DNA from: Trichobilharzia szidati
Taxonomy: Eukaryota; Platyhelminthes; Trematoda; Strigeidida; Schistosomatidae
Assembly (NCBI GenBank): GCA_944472155.2
Contig: OX235277.1
Coordinates: forward strand, 26,546,804 to 26,610,803
DNA: 64,000 bases
Reading direction: 5' to 3'
In this document: positions 40,801-50,826 of the stretch, one piece after another
Layout: each line of letters starts with the position of its first letter
Position numbering within the stretch: the first letter of the stretch is position 1
Notes under the pieces: model-generated
What the model was told of the DNA's origin: nothing
The model's input: the letters and a program-made list of their open reading frames with translations, nothing else
The model's database searches: none
Made by a program: the position numbers and the translations under genes

Positions 40801-42984
40801 AAAACTTATCAGTTGAACTAAATGTATAAAATATGTTTACCAAAACACCTTCTATCTGATCATACAATATAAACATTTTTAACAGAACAATGCAACTAAA
40901 AGGGTAGTTATCAGATAATAATCTAATTATTTGACATAAACGTCATTGCAACCCAGTAGTTTATGCTTTTCTTGTGCTAACAAAAATTTTCTTACTCTAG
41001 CAATTTCGTGAGACTGTTATGTGACCACTAACTGAAGCAACAACGACAATACCAGTAACACGCGAAACAAGAAAGGAAGAAAGAAAGCAGTGCATTGACG
41101 AAAGAGCTTTTGCTATCTCGAACGAATTACGAAGAATACACCAATTAATTAACATAATGGAAGTCACTGTCTTCAGTGAGGAAAGCCATAAATTCGAAGA
41201 AATCAGCTATTATCGAACAAAGGAAATAAGGATTCAAAAGATGTAGACATTATCACCATTATTAATACAAAATTTATTCAAGTAGTGAGAAATGCTACAC
41301 ATGCGTTATTTTTTACGCAGGTACGTCAGTTATCATTTTTTACTCAGAAAAACTGAATGTCACGTCTATCTGTGATGAAGAGAGTGTTGACCCAATTAGG
41401 TGAATGACTTTGATGTTACCTGTAACTTCACTTCGTATGTTCGCCCTGGTAGGCCTACCCTCTGACGTCAAGAAGCATTTTTAGAAATCACCATTATGTG
41501 CCTTAACATCAGGTTACATTTTCTAGAGAAAGTGGTGGATATTGTAACTGTTTATGCAGACTACGTAATTTACGTCCATCAAGCAATACTATCGCCTGCT
41601 ATTTCTGTCTAAATCAGTGCACTCCACTGACTTCTGGCAAGCACAGGTTTGCAATACAACAAATACTCATCATTATTTTAGGTTCCTGTACTACGTGTAG
41701 TGTGTAGGCATCAACTAGTCAAATGATCATGTCCATCTTTAGCCTGCTCAGTTGTGTGAATTGCAAACTAAGAATTCAACCCAATGTGTCATCAGTTTGC
41801 CAAAGTAGCCAACCAGTGAGAACATGGTCTAAGTTAAACTGGGTACAATGACGTTGAACTTGATCCTAAACAAGCGAAACAGCCGTACTTTGTTTAGATT
41901 GCCTTGATTTGGTTAGTAAACACCTCTGGTTGGTACGAATAGCATCCAACTACTTGTAATGCACCTTGAATTTCTGAACTTTTGTTCTAACGTATTCATG
42001 TAAGATGGCGCCGCACCTTCACTGTGCTTCCGGTGTGACTTCCGGCACGTGGCTTGCTCCCTCGTTTTGCTCTCACTAAGCGCACTCTTGTGCTTGCTAC
42101 CCCCAGCCAGTTAACAGATAATTTGTACAATATTCTTGTATATTAAATTTGACATTTTATCTGTTGTAAAAATATAATCTTCACCTGAGCACATTACTTA
42201 ATGACAAGTCTTTTTACTTCGAGTTCGTTTATTGGTACTAACACGTTAGGTAGAGTACTGATCAGGTTGCCCGAGTAAGGCAAGTTTAGTAGGCGCTAAC
42301 GTTAAGGACTATCTAGAGGTTGACATTGGCACTTACATACTCACATCATCAGTGATGGCTAAGTCAAACATTGTTATTGCACAATCTCTGCTTCAACCTA
42401 ATGGCTAGATTTGTATGTTCTGTACAATCTGGTAGTCTCCTGTTTAGTCATCTGGCTTAGTTAGTTCTCTGCCCACCCCTCAGCGCGTTTCCATTATCAC
42501 CGTCAGTCCTGATGCAGTTCAGCAGAAACCTGTGTGTTTCCGGCAATGTTGAGAGTTCTTGTATAGAAATCATCAGAAAAAATTATGTGACTGAATCCTA
42601 TCGTCGTAAATATGTGGAGTACTTGTCGCTGCTGTGTTGTCTCACTTGCCTGGGACAGAAGCACCTCAATGACGACGAGCCTGATGGTTTTGACAGTACC
42701 ACATCCCTAAACCGATTTTGGGAAATTTTATCCCTATTAAGTCAGCAGATAAACTTGACTAGTTTATTAGTTCACTGGTCTTCTGGCAAGTCCCACGCCG
42801 TGGGAAAGGGGGAGGGTTTGGCGTGGGGCTAGCCACCAATCAAAGTGCTACAGAAAATTCAGTGCACATGAGACACATTCAGTATACAAAAAATATAAAA
42901 AACAAACATATCCTTCGCCGGTATTGGAGAGGCGAAATGACACAGTGATCTGGTGAAAGCCAGCCTTCGCTAAGTTAGCCAGCC
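40801..42984. other. No gene recognised; GC-rich LTR-like block near 42.0 kb
   Basis: Mostly unassigned. At 41,999-42,232 a GC-richer block starts TGTAAGATGGCGCCGC, includes TTGTATATTAAA, and ends before TTGGTACTAACACG, which looks like an LTR edge plus primer site, but no second LTR was found. A 106-codon frame at 42,512-42,832 has no family match. Confidence 0.4.
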
Positions 42985-43680
42985 AATGTGTCTTACTCCG
43001 ATGAAAGGAAGAGTAAAAATGGGGCGTGGATTGTACGTACAATGTACGAAGCTGGGAAGGCTGCTCAGGTGGCTGAACAAATGAGAAGATATAGCACAGA
43101 AGTGCTCGGTATCTATGAAAGGAGATGGAATGGATGTGAATTATCAGGAGTTTCAGCTGGACAGTTAGAAAACTACTACGGTCTCGTCACCCAGACAAAA
43201 AACACAAGCACACTGATACAGTGAGTGGCTCTAATGATGTCACAAGTGGCAGCCAAAGCCCTAATGCAGTGCCACAAACAACGCGGAACAAGAAGAGAGG
43301 GAGGATTTTTACACACAACTACAAGCAATAATCGAAAACATCCCAGATAAAAACATCAAAATACTCATGGGCGATACAAATGCAAGCCAAACTGAGAGCA
43401 GATAATACAGGAACAGAACTCATCATGGGCTGAGAAGCTGTCACTCGGAGAAATGAATGAGAACGGAGAGTTATTCGCAGACATCTGCTCTTTCAACGAT
43501 TTAGTGATCAGAGGCGGTGTGCACAAGATCAAGGATATACACAGAGCAACATGGATTTCACCTTACCGACATACCACAAATCAGCTTTCTACGTGATAAT
43601 CAACTTACTCGCACGGAACAAACATACAGAGATAAATGTCGGTTTTGGCTGACGTGGGGCAGCAAAACAAATCTGCCTGA
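42985..43680 (+). pseudogene. RTE-type LINE endonuclease remnant
   Basis: The plus strand gives GAWIVRTMYEAGKAAQVAEQMRRYSTEVLGIYERRWNGCELSGVSAGQLENYYGL, the N-terminus of an RTE endonuclease. Broken frames follow (DKNIKILMGDTNAS, GLEKLSLGEMNENGELFAD, FNDLVIRGGVHKIKDIHRATW). The catalytic GDxN and the following motifs can be traced, but frame changes are frequent. There is no RT after it; a LINE tail of another type begins at about 43,913. Confidence 0.75.
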
Positions 43681-43912
43681 CAATAACTAATATTAACCTG
43701 CATTAAATACAATTCATTTCCGGTATAACATATGATAAAAATGCTGAAAAAAATTATACAAATAAATCAATAATCACAAATTAATAACCAATTCGCTTAT
43801 AAATGAAGAATAACATACGATGACGCACGCACAAAAATTACATGGAGGAATTGACTTAAAGCATTAAAATTTTCCACGTTATTTGCAATCTATCCAAAAC
43901 AGGAACTTCTAC

Positions 43913-45373
43913 AAATACGAAGCGAAACTTGTATTATACAGAACATGCATAAGACCACTAATAGAATATTGTCCATTCATTCTCAGCAGCACTCGTGTAA
44001 GTGACAGGCTTAAAATAGAAAGTGTCCAACGATACTTCACATCTAAACTACTAGGATTTGACTGCGAAAAGGACTACACATCAAGGTGTATAACTCTAGG
44101 TATCGACCCACTCTGATTGAGTGTTGCATAAAATATCATTCTCACACAGTAAGGAGATATAGTTCTCACTGGAAAGGCTCCTACAACCGGCGTAACCAAA
44201 CGTGCACAGTATCTAGGAAAAACTGTATGACAGCACTCCGTGCAAACTTCTCCATAGTCATGTATTCTAAGATCTGGAACAGTTTAGCCGTAGAAATAAG
44301 GACCTGTCACTCTATTATAACCTTCAAACGCTTGCTATATAAACTGTTTCATCCCAATTACCATGCCAATCAGACCGCACCACTTATTTCCAAAACGCAA
44401 CAGTTATTAGAACACTATAACGCTTAGACTCATTAATGCATATTATGACAGTAAATAAACTTTAAGACCTCGCATAAATACATGAAAACACAACTACTAT
44501 ATAGGCAAATGTTTACTATACTGTGATATGCAATCGACATAAACATTTATTTATGCATAAAACATCAATGTTCTTTTATGTTCACACACTTTCTGTTTCT
44601 GGTATTCTGCTGCTGAGCGGCTCTTCTATTTACCTTCTGGTCGAGGTCAAACAACCCTACATTGAAACTGAAGTGAAGCTGGACTTCAGGCCATTTGAGG
44701 GAATTCACACGTCTCCTCTCAAGTTACTGGCTCATAACCACTCAAATTCCATGAACGATCCGATGCTACCATTTGAAGTCGCTGGCCAACATTCTGTACA
44801 AGGAATATTCTTGATCTGAAATAAAGAAGCAACTGGTTTTCAAACAGTTTTCAATGTATTACTCAACTTACGTGTACAGTCTGCCATGCTGATACAAATG
44901 GCGCCAATGGATAGTTCTAGAATCGACCTCGGCCCCATCCCATGCAGTAAAACAATCTAACATGACATTATCTAGTTTTCGTATCCACGATCAAATTTCT
45001 TTCCTATTATAAAACTACGATTAGACTGCTGAAAAAATGGAATAAATACATTACTGATCTCAACATAATACATCAATAAAATTTAAGTCAAGGATGCTGT
45101 TCACAATATAGTTATATGGGAGAATTGACTTCAAGCTTTTTTCCCAGATATTTGTATTACATTCATCTGATGTCTGAGTATTTTGTTAATGAGAAGACAA
45201 TACTTCTATATCTCTTTATATGTTACACAAACAGACTATTCAGTAGATTTTTCCCACTGACTCTAATTTCAGAAAGAACAGAACAGAACTGTAAATTCAC
45301 CATACAACAAATATGTGTAATTTATATAATAACTTATCCGTGCCTGTACAATTGGTATGTTCCTGCATAAACA
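43913..45373 (+). mobile_element. CR1-like LINE 3' end, 5'-truncated copy
   Basis: Encodes YEAKLVLYRTCIRPLIEYCPFILSSTRVSDRLKIESVQRYFTSKLLGFDCEKDY, the thumb and C-terminal region after a CR1-like RT. After frame changes it gives SLRANFSIVMYSKIWNSLAVEIRTC...FKRLLYKLF, then 945 bases of 3' sequence ending GCATAAACAGG. It is repeated at 51,622-53,081 with a constant offset (7,709, then 7,708 after one base is lost), so the copies are nearly identical. Confidence 0.85.
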
Positions 45374-45437
45374 GGTCTAGCGGTTATGATTCCTGGCTCT
45401 CACCCAGGCGGCCCGGGTTCGACTCCCGGCGCGGGAG
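45374..45437 (+). tRNA. tRNA-Glu(CTC), 5' acceptor strand missing
   Basis: GGTCTAGCGG (D-arm), anticodon arm CCTGG/CTCTCAC/CCAGG giving anticodon CTC (Glu), T-arm CCGGG/TTCGACT/CCCGG, and 3' acceptor CGCGGGA. The 7 bases that should pair with the acceptor are replaced by the end of a LINE (GCATAAACA), so the gene is broken. A- and B-boxes look good. Confidence 0.8.
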
Positions 45438-45594
45438 CGCTTCTCATCAAACACACACCACGCTCAATCCTGGGGTTAGACAACATACGCAGAGCACACC
45501 GCTAAGGCATCATTCTACACTCACACACAATCAAATGGGCGTTATTTACAAAAAAATGACGTGCATACCCAAACACAAATGTGGATCGAAAACT
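45438..45594 (+). pseudogene. LINE RT start, left of the Gypsy-1 insertion
   Basis: The last 60 bases encode IPKHKCGSKT, which joins the EVNNYRPINITPIASRIIERIV at 50,827. This is the RT motif 'IPK.G.K..V.NYRPI'. Where the LINE begins after the tRNA is not clear. Confidence 0.65.
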
Positions 45595-45897
45595 TGTTGC
45601 GTGTTCTGTTTGACTAAATGAGCGTACACGTATTTCCTAGTACTTCTTCACGTTTATCAATGTGCGCAGACGTTGTGGCTACTCGACGCCCACAACGTAA
45701 AATCAGAAGGCACTTGTGAAGAGTATAATCGTGTATTATAGCGGTAGTCAAATTTCGAAAAAGTATCAAGGTAACGTTCAACAGTAAATTGGCAAATGTT
45801 TACGAAGTACATATAAAATCGGTATGTGTAAAAAAAAAATATGAGTATGCAAATTAGATTAAAAACGTATGTTTATAGTTGGTACAGGGGTACTACA
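45595..45897 (-). repeat. Gypsy-1 3' LTR
   Basis: The minus strand begins TGTAGTACCCC and ends ACGCAACA. Nearly identical to 50,524-50,826. Confidence 0.9.
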
Positions 45898-45915
45898 TAA
45901 TTCCCCCACCAGAAC
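45898..45915 (-). other. Gypsy-1 polypurine tract
   Basis: The minus strand reads TGGTGGGGGAATTATG immediately before the 3' LTR; this is where plus-strand DNA synthesis would start. Confidence 0.65.
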
Positions 45916-46314
45916 ACTGAAATATAAAAAAAATACATTTAAGTGTTCGACAATAAAATGCGTCAGCGTAATACGTAACAGCTACAGTACACAGAAAGCG
46001 ATTTATTAAGCTGAAAAAATGAGCAATTTAATGCGGTCAATAAGGCCGATAATAATTGCGATAATAAAACAAAAAATAGGATTGATGATCGTGGTAGAAT
46101 ATATAAGGAATGATACAATCGGCCGGGGATCTGTAGTCTGTATACGGAAACGATACGTGAATATTAAGCGCTATATGATTAAATGTAATAATACAGGAAA
46201 TATCAATGTTAAAATAGTAGTGACGTGATTTACGTATGAAAATATTAATCAGTTAAATGAGTAGTTAAATGACAATTACGAATAAAGATAATAAAAATGA
46301 AAATTCGTAGTAAG
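45916..46314 (-). other. Gypsy-1 3' non-coding region
   Basis: About 400 AT-rich bases between the pol stop and the polypurine tract, with no env-like frame. Confidence 0.6.
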
Positions 46315-49300
46315 TTATATTTTGACGATTTGTACATAACGCTTAGGCCAATGAACTCTCCTACCAGAGCGTGTAGTTTTCATAGGTTTCTCTGGCGACG
46401 TTGAAGCTTGCGTGGATGTAGCTGTTGGCACGTCGTTCAGCTGGTCTTTATCGTTGTTTTCGAAATCGTCGATGAACGCTGGTTTGACTCTGTCGACACT
46501 GATGGCTTCTGCTTTATTCAGTCGTTCTATCGTGATAACTTTATCGTTTCTATTTAGAACTTTGAATGGGCCATCATAAGCGGGTTGAAGTGGTCGTTGT
46601 ACACCCTCTCTCCTGACGAAGACGTGAGTGCAATCTGTCAGTTGTGGTGGGATGTATGACGTTCGTTCCTGCTGGCGTGGAAGTGATATCTTGAGCTCGT
46701 TCATGTGTTGTTTTAGCTGGTGCACATAACCAGTCATGTCTTGTGGAACTTGGTTACCTGGGGTGAAAAATTCTCCTGGTAGTCGTAATGTTGTTCCATA
46801 GACTAGTTCGGAAACACAGCAGCCAATATCTTTCTTTAGAGCAGATCGTATACCAAGCAGTACCAGTGGGAGTTTGGTTGACCAGTCGTTTTGAGTCAAA
46901 GAAGCAGCGAGCGCAGCTTTGAGTTGTCGATGAAGGCGTTCAACCACGCCGTTGGAACTAGGATGGTAGGCGGTTGTTCGTATTCGTTTGATGCCCAGTA
47001 ATTCAGTTAGCTGTTGAAAAAGTCGGCTTTCAAACTGAGCACCTCTGTCCGTAGTGATAATGGATGGGACACCAAAATTAGCTATCCAGTTTTCGACCAA
47101 AGCTTTAGCTACTGTTTCAGCGGAGACGTCGGCTATTGGAACTGCTACAGGCCAACGAGTGAATCTATCGATGCAAGTTAGAATATAGTTGAAACCATTG
47201 AAAGGAGGTAGTGGACCAACTATGTCTACATGTATATGTTCAAATCTAGAGCCAGGGTTAGGAAAACGACCAAGTGGTGCATTAGTGTGACGGTTGATTT
47301 TGACTCTTTGACAAGACAAGCAAGTTCGTGTCCACTTCTTAACATCGCTATTAATGTTCAGCCATATAAATCTTTCTTTTATTAGTTTGATAGTAGCGCT
47401 GACACCGGGATGAGACAAGTTATGTAACTTCTCGAATACTGTATGTCTCATAGCTGCTGGAACGAAGGGTCGATATTTACCTGTAGAGGTGTCGCAGATT
47501 ATTTTTGTCGTGCCAAAAGGAATTGCGTCTAGCTTTAAAGATGTTGTTTTAGAAGACATGATCTTTTTTAGTTCGGCATCATCTCGTTGTAGGTTTGAGA
47601 GACGTTCGTAGTCGATGTCTGGGCATACAATGTTGTCAATGTGCACACGTGATAAAGCGTCTGCCACTTCATTGTTTTTACCCTTTACGTGTCGCAGATC
47701 GGAGGTGAACTGAGATATAAACTCGAGATGTCGTAGTTCACGCGGAGAGTAGTTATCCTGTTTTGCTGATAAGGCTTTCGTTAGAGCTTTATGGTCTGTA
47801 AAGACAGTAAAAGCTGTACCTTCCAGCATATGTCGGAAGTGCTTGACTGCTAAATAAACAGCCAATAACTCTCTACCAAAAGTGCTATAGCGGCATTGAG
47901 TAGGATTCAGTCGTTTCGAAAAGAATGCTAGGGGTTGCCATTCGCCGTGTACTTGCTGTTGTAAAACCGCCCCGATGGCAACGTCTGAAGCGTCGGTCAT
48001 GAGAGACAGAGGAGCGTCATTTTGACGTCTGACCAAGAGTGCCTCGTCATTTAACAATTGTTTGACATTTTCGAATGCTTTAACAGCTTCTGCGGGCAAA
48101 TGGAATGAACGACTATGTCCACGTAAGCAATCGGTTAATGGTTGTAAAGCTTTAGCACAGTTGGGAATAAAACGCCGGTAAAAATTAACGAGACCCAAAA
48201 ATCGTCGTAATTTCTTAAAAGAATCTGGTAATGGATAATCTTTGATAGCTTGTACGTCATCAGGGACTGGTTTGATTCCTTGGCTATCGATTAAATGACC
48301 GAGAAATTTCAGTGAGGTCTTACCAAATTCGCACTTGTCTAAGTTGATAGTCATTCCGTATTGGTTCAGTCTTTCAAACACTGTCTTTACATGTTTCAAA
48401 TGCTCGGCTTCGTCTGCACTTGCAATTAGTAAGTCATCGATGTATGCGTAGACGAAAGGGAGACCACGGAGTACTTGGTCAATTAGGCGTTGGAATGTCT
48501 GAGCGGCGTTCATGAGTCCGAATGGCATGCGTACGAATTCATATAAACCGAATGGTGTGGTAATGGCAGTTTTCGGAACGTCATCCGGGTGGATGGGGAT
48601 ATGATGATACGCTCGGACGAGATCGATTTTAGAGAAAACTTTAACATCTGGTAAGTTGCTAGCAAAATCGTGGATGTGTGGTATTGGGTATCTATCAGGT
48701 ACCGTTTGCTTGTTTAAAGCTCGATAATCACCACACGGCCGTATTTCATCAGAAGACTTTTTGGGTACCATGTGAAGCGGTGAAGACCAAGAGCTGTTGG
48801 ACGGTCGAATAATACCAAGCTCTAGCATTTTATCGAACTCTGTTTTGGCAATTTTAAGTCGATATGGGTCAAGGCGTCGTGGACGTGCAAAAACTGGCGG
48901 TCCAGTGGTTTTAATATGATGAACCACATGATGCTTCGGTTCTGTTCCTCGAAAAGAAGGTTTTAAAAGGTCAGGAAACTGATTTACCAAATTGGTATAT
49001 GGAGATTCTGGTGTGCGTGTGACCATCAAGTTCAGTGATGATGCACGGCTAATCGTACCAGCAATGTACGTTTTATTGAGCGAGTCTATAAGCTTGGGGC
49101 TCATCGGATCAACTAACAGTTTGTGTTGCTGTAGAAAATCAATACCGAGGATTGGGGATGGGACGTCTGCAATGATGAAAGACCAAGTGTAGGTATTCTT
49201 TAAACCAAAATCTAAAGTCATTCGTTTACTTCCATATGTAACAATACTGGACTGATTAACAGCTTGGAGCGTAACTGCTGGGTCAGGATGTTGACGTTCC

Positions 49301-50232
49301 TGTGTAGACGGAGGGAGAACACTCACCTCTGCTCCTGTGTCAACTAAGAATGTAGTACCGGTATTTTTATCTGTTACATAAAACAAACGACTGTTAGATC
49401 GTAGGTTGCCGACAGAAGAAGTTTTCACACAAGACGATATATCTTTTGGTTTAGCCTGAAAGTTGCAAGGTGAACGACACCGTCGTGCTTTGCTTCCATA
49501 ACTACGGTGATACCAGCAAATATTATCGCGTTGTCGTGACGTGCTAGGGGATCGGGAAAGACGTCGGCGAGACGAGCTTCTAGAACGGCTTGGTTGTGTG
49601 CGTGTAGTCAGTTTTGCTAACTGACTCAGTAAGGTGTCGACTTTGTGTTCTAGAGTCTGTATTCTATCATGAGTGTCTGTTATTCTGCTAGTGGAAGCGA
49701 CAGATTGAGGTGTTGACCTCTCGTACATGCGATCCGCGATTTCGGTGAGCCTTTCTATGTCAATGTCGTCGTCTCCGAAAGCAAGAACCTGCTGGATGTT
49801 TGCGGGAAGTCTTCGTAGCCATATTTGGTAAAAGAGACGTTTATCGATTTCTCTTCCGGTAACTAGGCTTTGCATATGCCTCATGAGTTGCGATGGGGTT
49901 TTATCCCCTAACTCAACATTGCTTAACAGGCGATCGAGTGCTTGCCTATCCGAAAGCGAAGTGCATCGCAGTACCTCTTCCTTCAACTTGTCGTAAGGCG
50001 CTTCTGTGTTGGGTTGGACGATGTATTGCCGTACCTGCTCGGCGACTTCGTCTGGTAGTACTGTACTCAAAATGCAGAATTTAGCTGTCTGTGACGTTAG
50101 CTTATTGCTAGTCAAATAATGTTCCAGTCGTGCAAACCAAAGATGAGGGTCTCTGGGCTTAAAAACTGGTACAGAAAGAGAAACAGTACTAACAGATCCC
50201 AGCTCTAAGTTATCAGAGGTATTGGAAGACAT
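46315..50232 (-). CDS. Gypsy-1 Gag-Pol polyprotein
   Basis: A 1,305-codon frame with no stop. I choose the ATG at 50,232 ([12 protein letters not shown]) because the 29 codons before it are hydrophobic leader sequence and the related Gypsy-2 Gag also starts MSS. Domains: Gag with WFARLEHYL (about 32-40); a CX2HX9CX3C finger (C239, H242, C252, C256), the unusual Gag motif of CsRn1-clade elements; protease DTGA (298-301); reverse transcriptase about 440-680 with YIDD at 597-600; RNase H with D747, E788, D813; integrase with HHCC finger (H937, H941, C971, C974) and D1003, D1062, E1098. Gag and Pol are in one frame without a shift. All catalytic residues I checked are present, so the protein is likely functional. 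Confidence 0.93.
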   Translation of the reverse strand: MSSNTSDNLELGSVSTVSLSVPVFKPRDPHLWFARLEHYLTSNKLTSQTAKFCILSTVLPDEVAEQVRQYIVQPNTEAPYDKLKEEVLRCTSLSDRQALDRLLSNVELGDKTPSQLMRHMQSLVTGREIDKRLFYQIWLRRLPANIQQVLAFGDDDIDIERLTEIADRMYERSTPQSVASTSRITDTHDRIQTLEHKVDTLLSQLAKLTTRTQPSRSRSSSRRRLSRSPSTSRQRDNICWYHRSYGSKARRCRSPCNFQAKPKDISSCVKTSSVGNLRSNSRLFYVTDKNTGTTFLVDTGAEVSVLPPSTQERQHPDPAVTLQAVNQSSIVTYGSKRMTLDFGLKNTYTWSFIIADVPSPILGIDFLQQHKLLVDPMSPKLIDSLNKTYIAGTISRASSLNLMVTRTPESPYTNLVNQFPDLLKPSFRGTEPKHHVVHHIKTTGPPVFARPRRLDPYRLKIAKTEFDKMLELGIIRPSNSSWSSPLHMVPKKSSDEIRPCGDYRALNKQTVPDRYPIPHIHDFASNLPDVKVFSKIDLVRAYHHIPIHPDDVPKTAITTPFGLYEFVRMPFGLMNAAQTFQRLIDQVLRGLPFVYAYIDDLLIASADEAEHLKHVKTVFERLNQYGMTINLDKCEFGKTSLKFLGHLIDSQGIKPVPDDVQAIKDYPLPDSFKKLRRFLGLVNFYRRFIPNCAKALQPLTDCLRGHSRSFHLPAEAVKAFENVKQLLNDEALLVRRQNDAPLSLMTDASDVAIGAVLQQQVHGEWQPLAFFSKRLNPTQCRYSTFGRELLAVYLAVKHFRHMLEGTAFTVFTDHKALTKALSAKQDNYSPRELRHLEFISQFTSDLRHVKGKNNEVADALSRVHIDNIVCPDIDYERLSNLQRDDAELKKIMSSKTTSLKLDAIPFGTTKIICDTSTGKYRPFVPAAMRHTVFEKLHNLSHPGVSATIKLIKERFIWLNINSDVKKWTRTCLSCQRVKINRHTNAPLGRFPNPGSRFEHIHVDIVGPLPPFNGFNYILTCIDRFTRWPVAVPIADVSAETVAKALVENWIANFGVPSIITTDRGAQFESRLFQQLTELLGIKRIRTTAYHPSSNGVVERLHRQLKAALAASLTQNDWSTKLPLVLLGIRSALKKDIGCCVSELVYGTTLRLPGEFFTPGNQVPQDMTGYVHQLKQHMNELKISLPRQQERTSYIPPQLTDCTHVFVRREGVQRPLQPAYDGPFKVLNRNDKVITIERLNKAEAISVDRVKPAFIDDFENNDKDQLNDVPTATSTQASTSPEKPMKTTRSGRRVHWPKRYVQIVKI

Positions 50233-50372
50233 GTTACAATTCGTAAAAAAATGGTTTAAGAGTAGGAAAATGGCAAAATTTGTGCACAATAAGAATATGG
50301 CAAAACAGAAAAAATGCAATGCAGGTGCTTACCACAAATTACTGCTGGTTGTGCTATGAGCAAACACAAAAA

Positions 50373-50445
50373 TGAGTTCGAATTGTTTAATAAATATATA
50401 GATCCGCGTGAGTTCGAATTGTTTAATAAATATATAGATCCGCGA
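50373..50445. repeat. 36-bp tandem duplication in the Gypsy-1 leader
   Basis: TGAGTTCGAATTGTTTAATA plus the next 16 bases is present twice head to tail, between the primer site and the gag start. Confidence 0.85.
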
Positions 50446-50503
50446 AAGTTAGAGTTTTAATAATCCAGCAAGTGTACGACGCGTTGAGGTCAAAAAGTTG
50501 TCG

Positions 50504-50520
50504 TCGTCGGGGCTCACCAA
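50504..50520 (-). other. Gypsy-1 primer binding site
   Basis: The minus strand reads TTGGTGAGCCCCGACG, a few bases inside the 5' LTR. It resembles the complement of a tRNA-Trp 3' end (TGGTGACCCCGACG) with one added G; tRNA-Trp priming is known for CsRn1-type elements. The tRNA assignment is from memory of the family. Confidence 0.65.
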
Positions 50521-50523
50521 TTT

Positions 50524-50826
50524 TGTTGCGTGTTCTGTTTGACTAAATGAGCGTACACGTATTTCCTAGTACTTCTTCACGTTTATCAATGTGCGCAGAC
50601 GTTGTGGCTACTCGACGCCCACAACGTAAAATCAGAAGGCACTTGTGAAGAGTATAATCGTGTATTATAGCGGTAGTCAAATTTCGAAAAAGTATCAAGG
50701 TAACGTTCAACAGTAAATTGGCAAATGTTTACGAAGTACATATAAAATCGGTATGTGTAAACATATAATATGAGTATGCAAATTAGATTAAAAACGTATG
50801 TTTATAGTTGGTACAGGGGTACTACA
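50524..50826 (-). repeat. Gypsy-1 5' LTR
   Basis: 303 bases with TG...CA ends, as in the 3' LTR. Confidence 0.9.

Larger units (their letters stand above)
45595..50826 (-). mobile_element. Gypsy-1, complete LTR retrotransposon (CsRn1/Boudicca type)
   Basis: 303-bp LTRs at both ends, a 4-bp AACT target duplication (45,591-45,594 and 50,827-50,830), a primer site, an uninterrupted gag-pol and a polypurine tract. It is inserted in the RT frame of a CR1-like LINE. The LTRs differ mainly in one 10-base stretch (A10 against ACATATAATA-like), so insertion is recent. This is the only element here that could still be autonomous. Confidence 0.9.

Noticed and set aside
42512..42832. 106-codon frame starting MQFSRNLCVSG
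   Set aside because: No recognised motif, no repeats elsewhere in the window and no sign of splicing signals that would make it an exon.
44523..44819. 98-codon frame repeated at 52,231-52,527
   Set aside because: Repetition is explained by the duplicated LINE tail. It lies after the LINE ORF and has no domain.
46019..46228. 69-codon plus-strand frame beside Gypsy-1
   Set aside because: Lies antisense in the Gypsy-1 3' non-coding region and has no family resemblance.
50373..50445. Possible CRISPR-like or satellite array
   Set aside because: Only two units with no spacer, and the host is a eukaryote by its element content.
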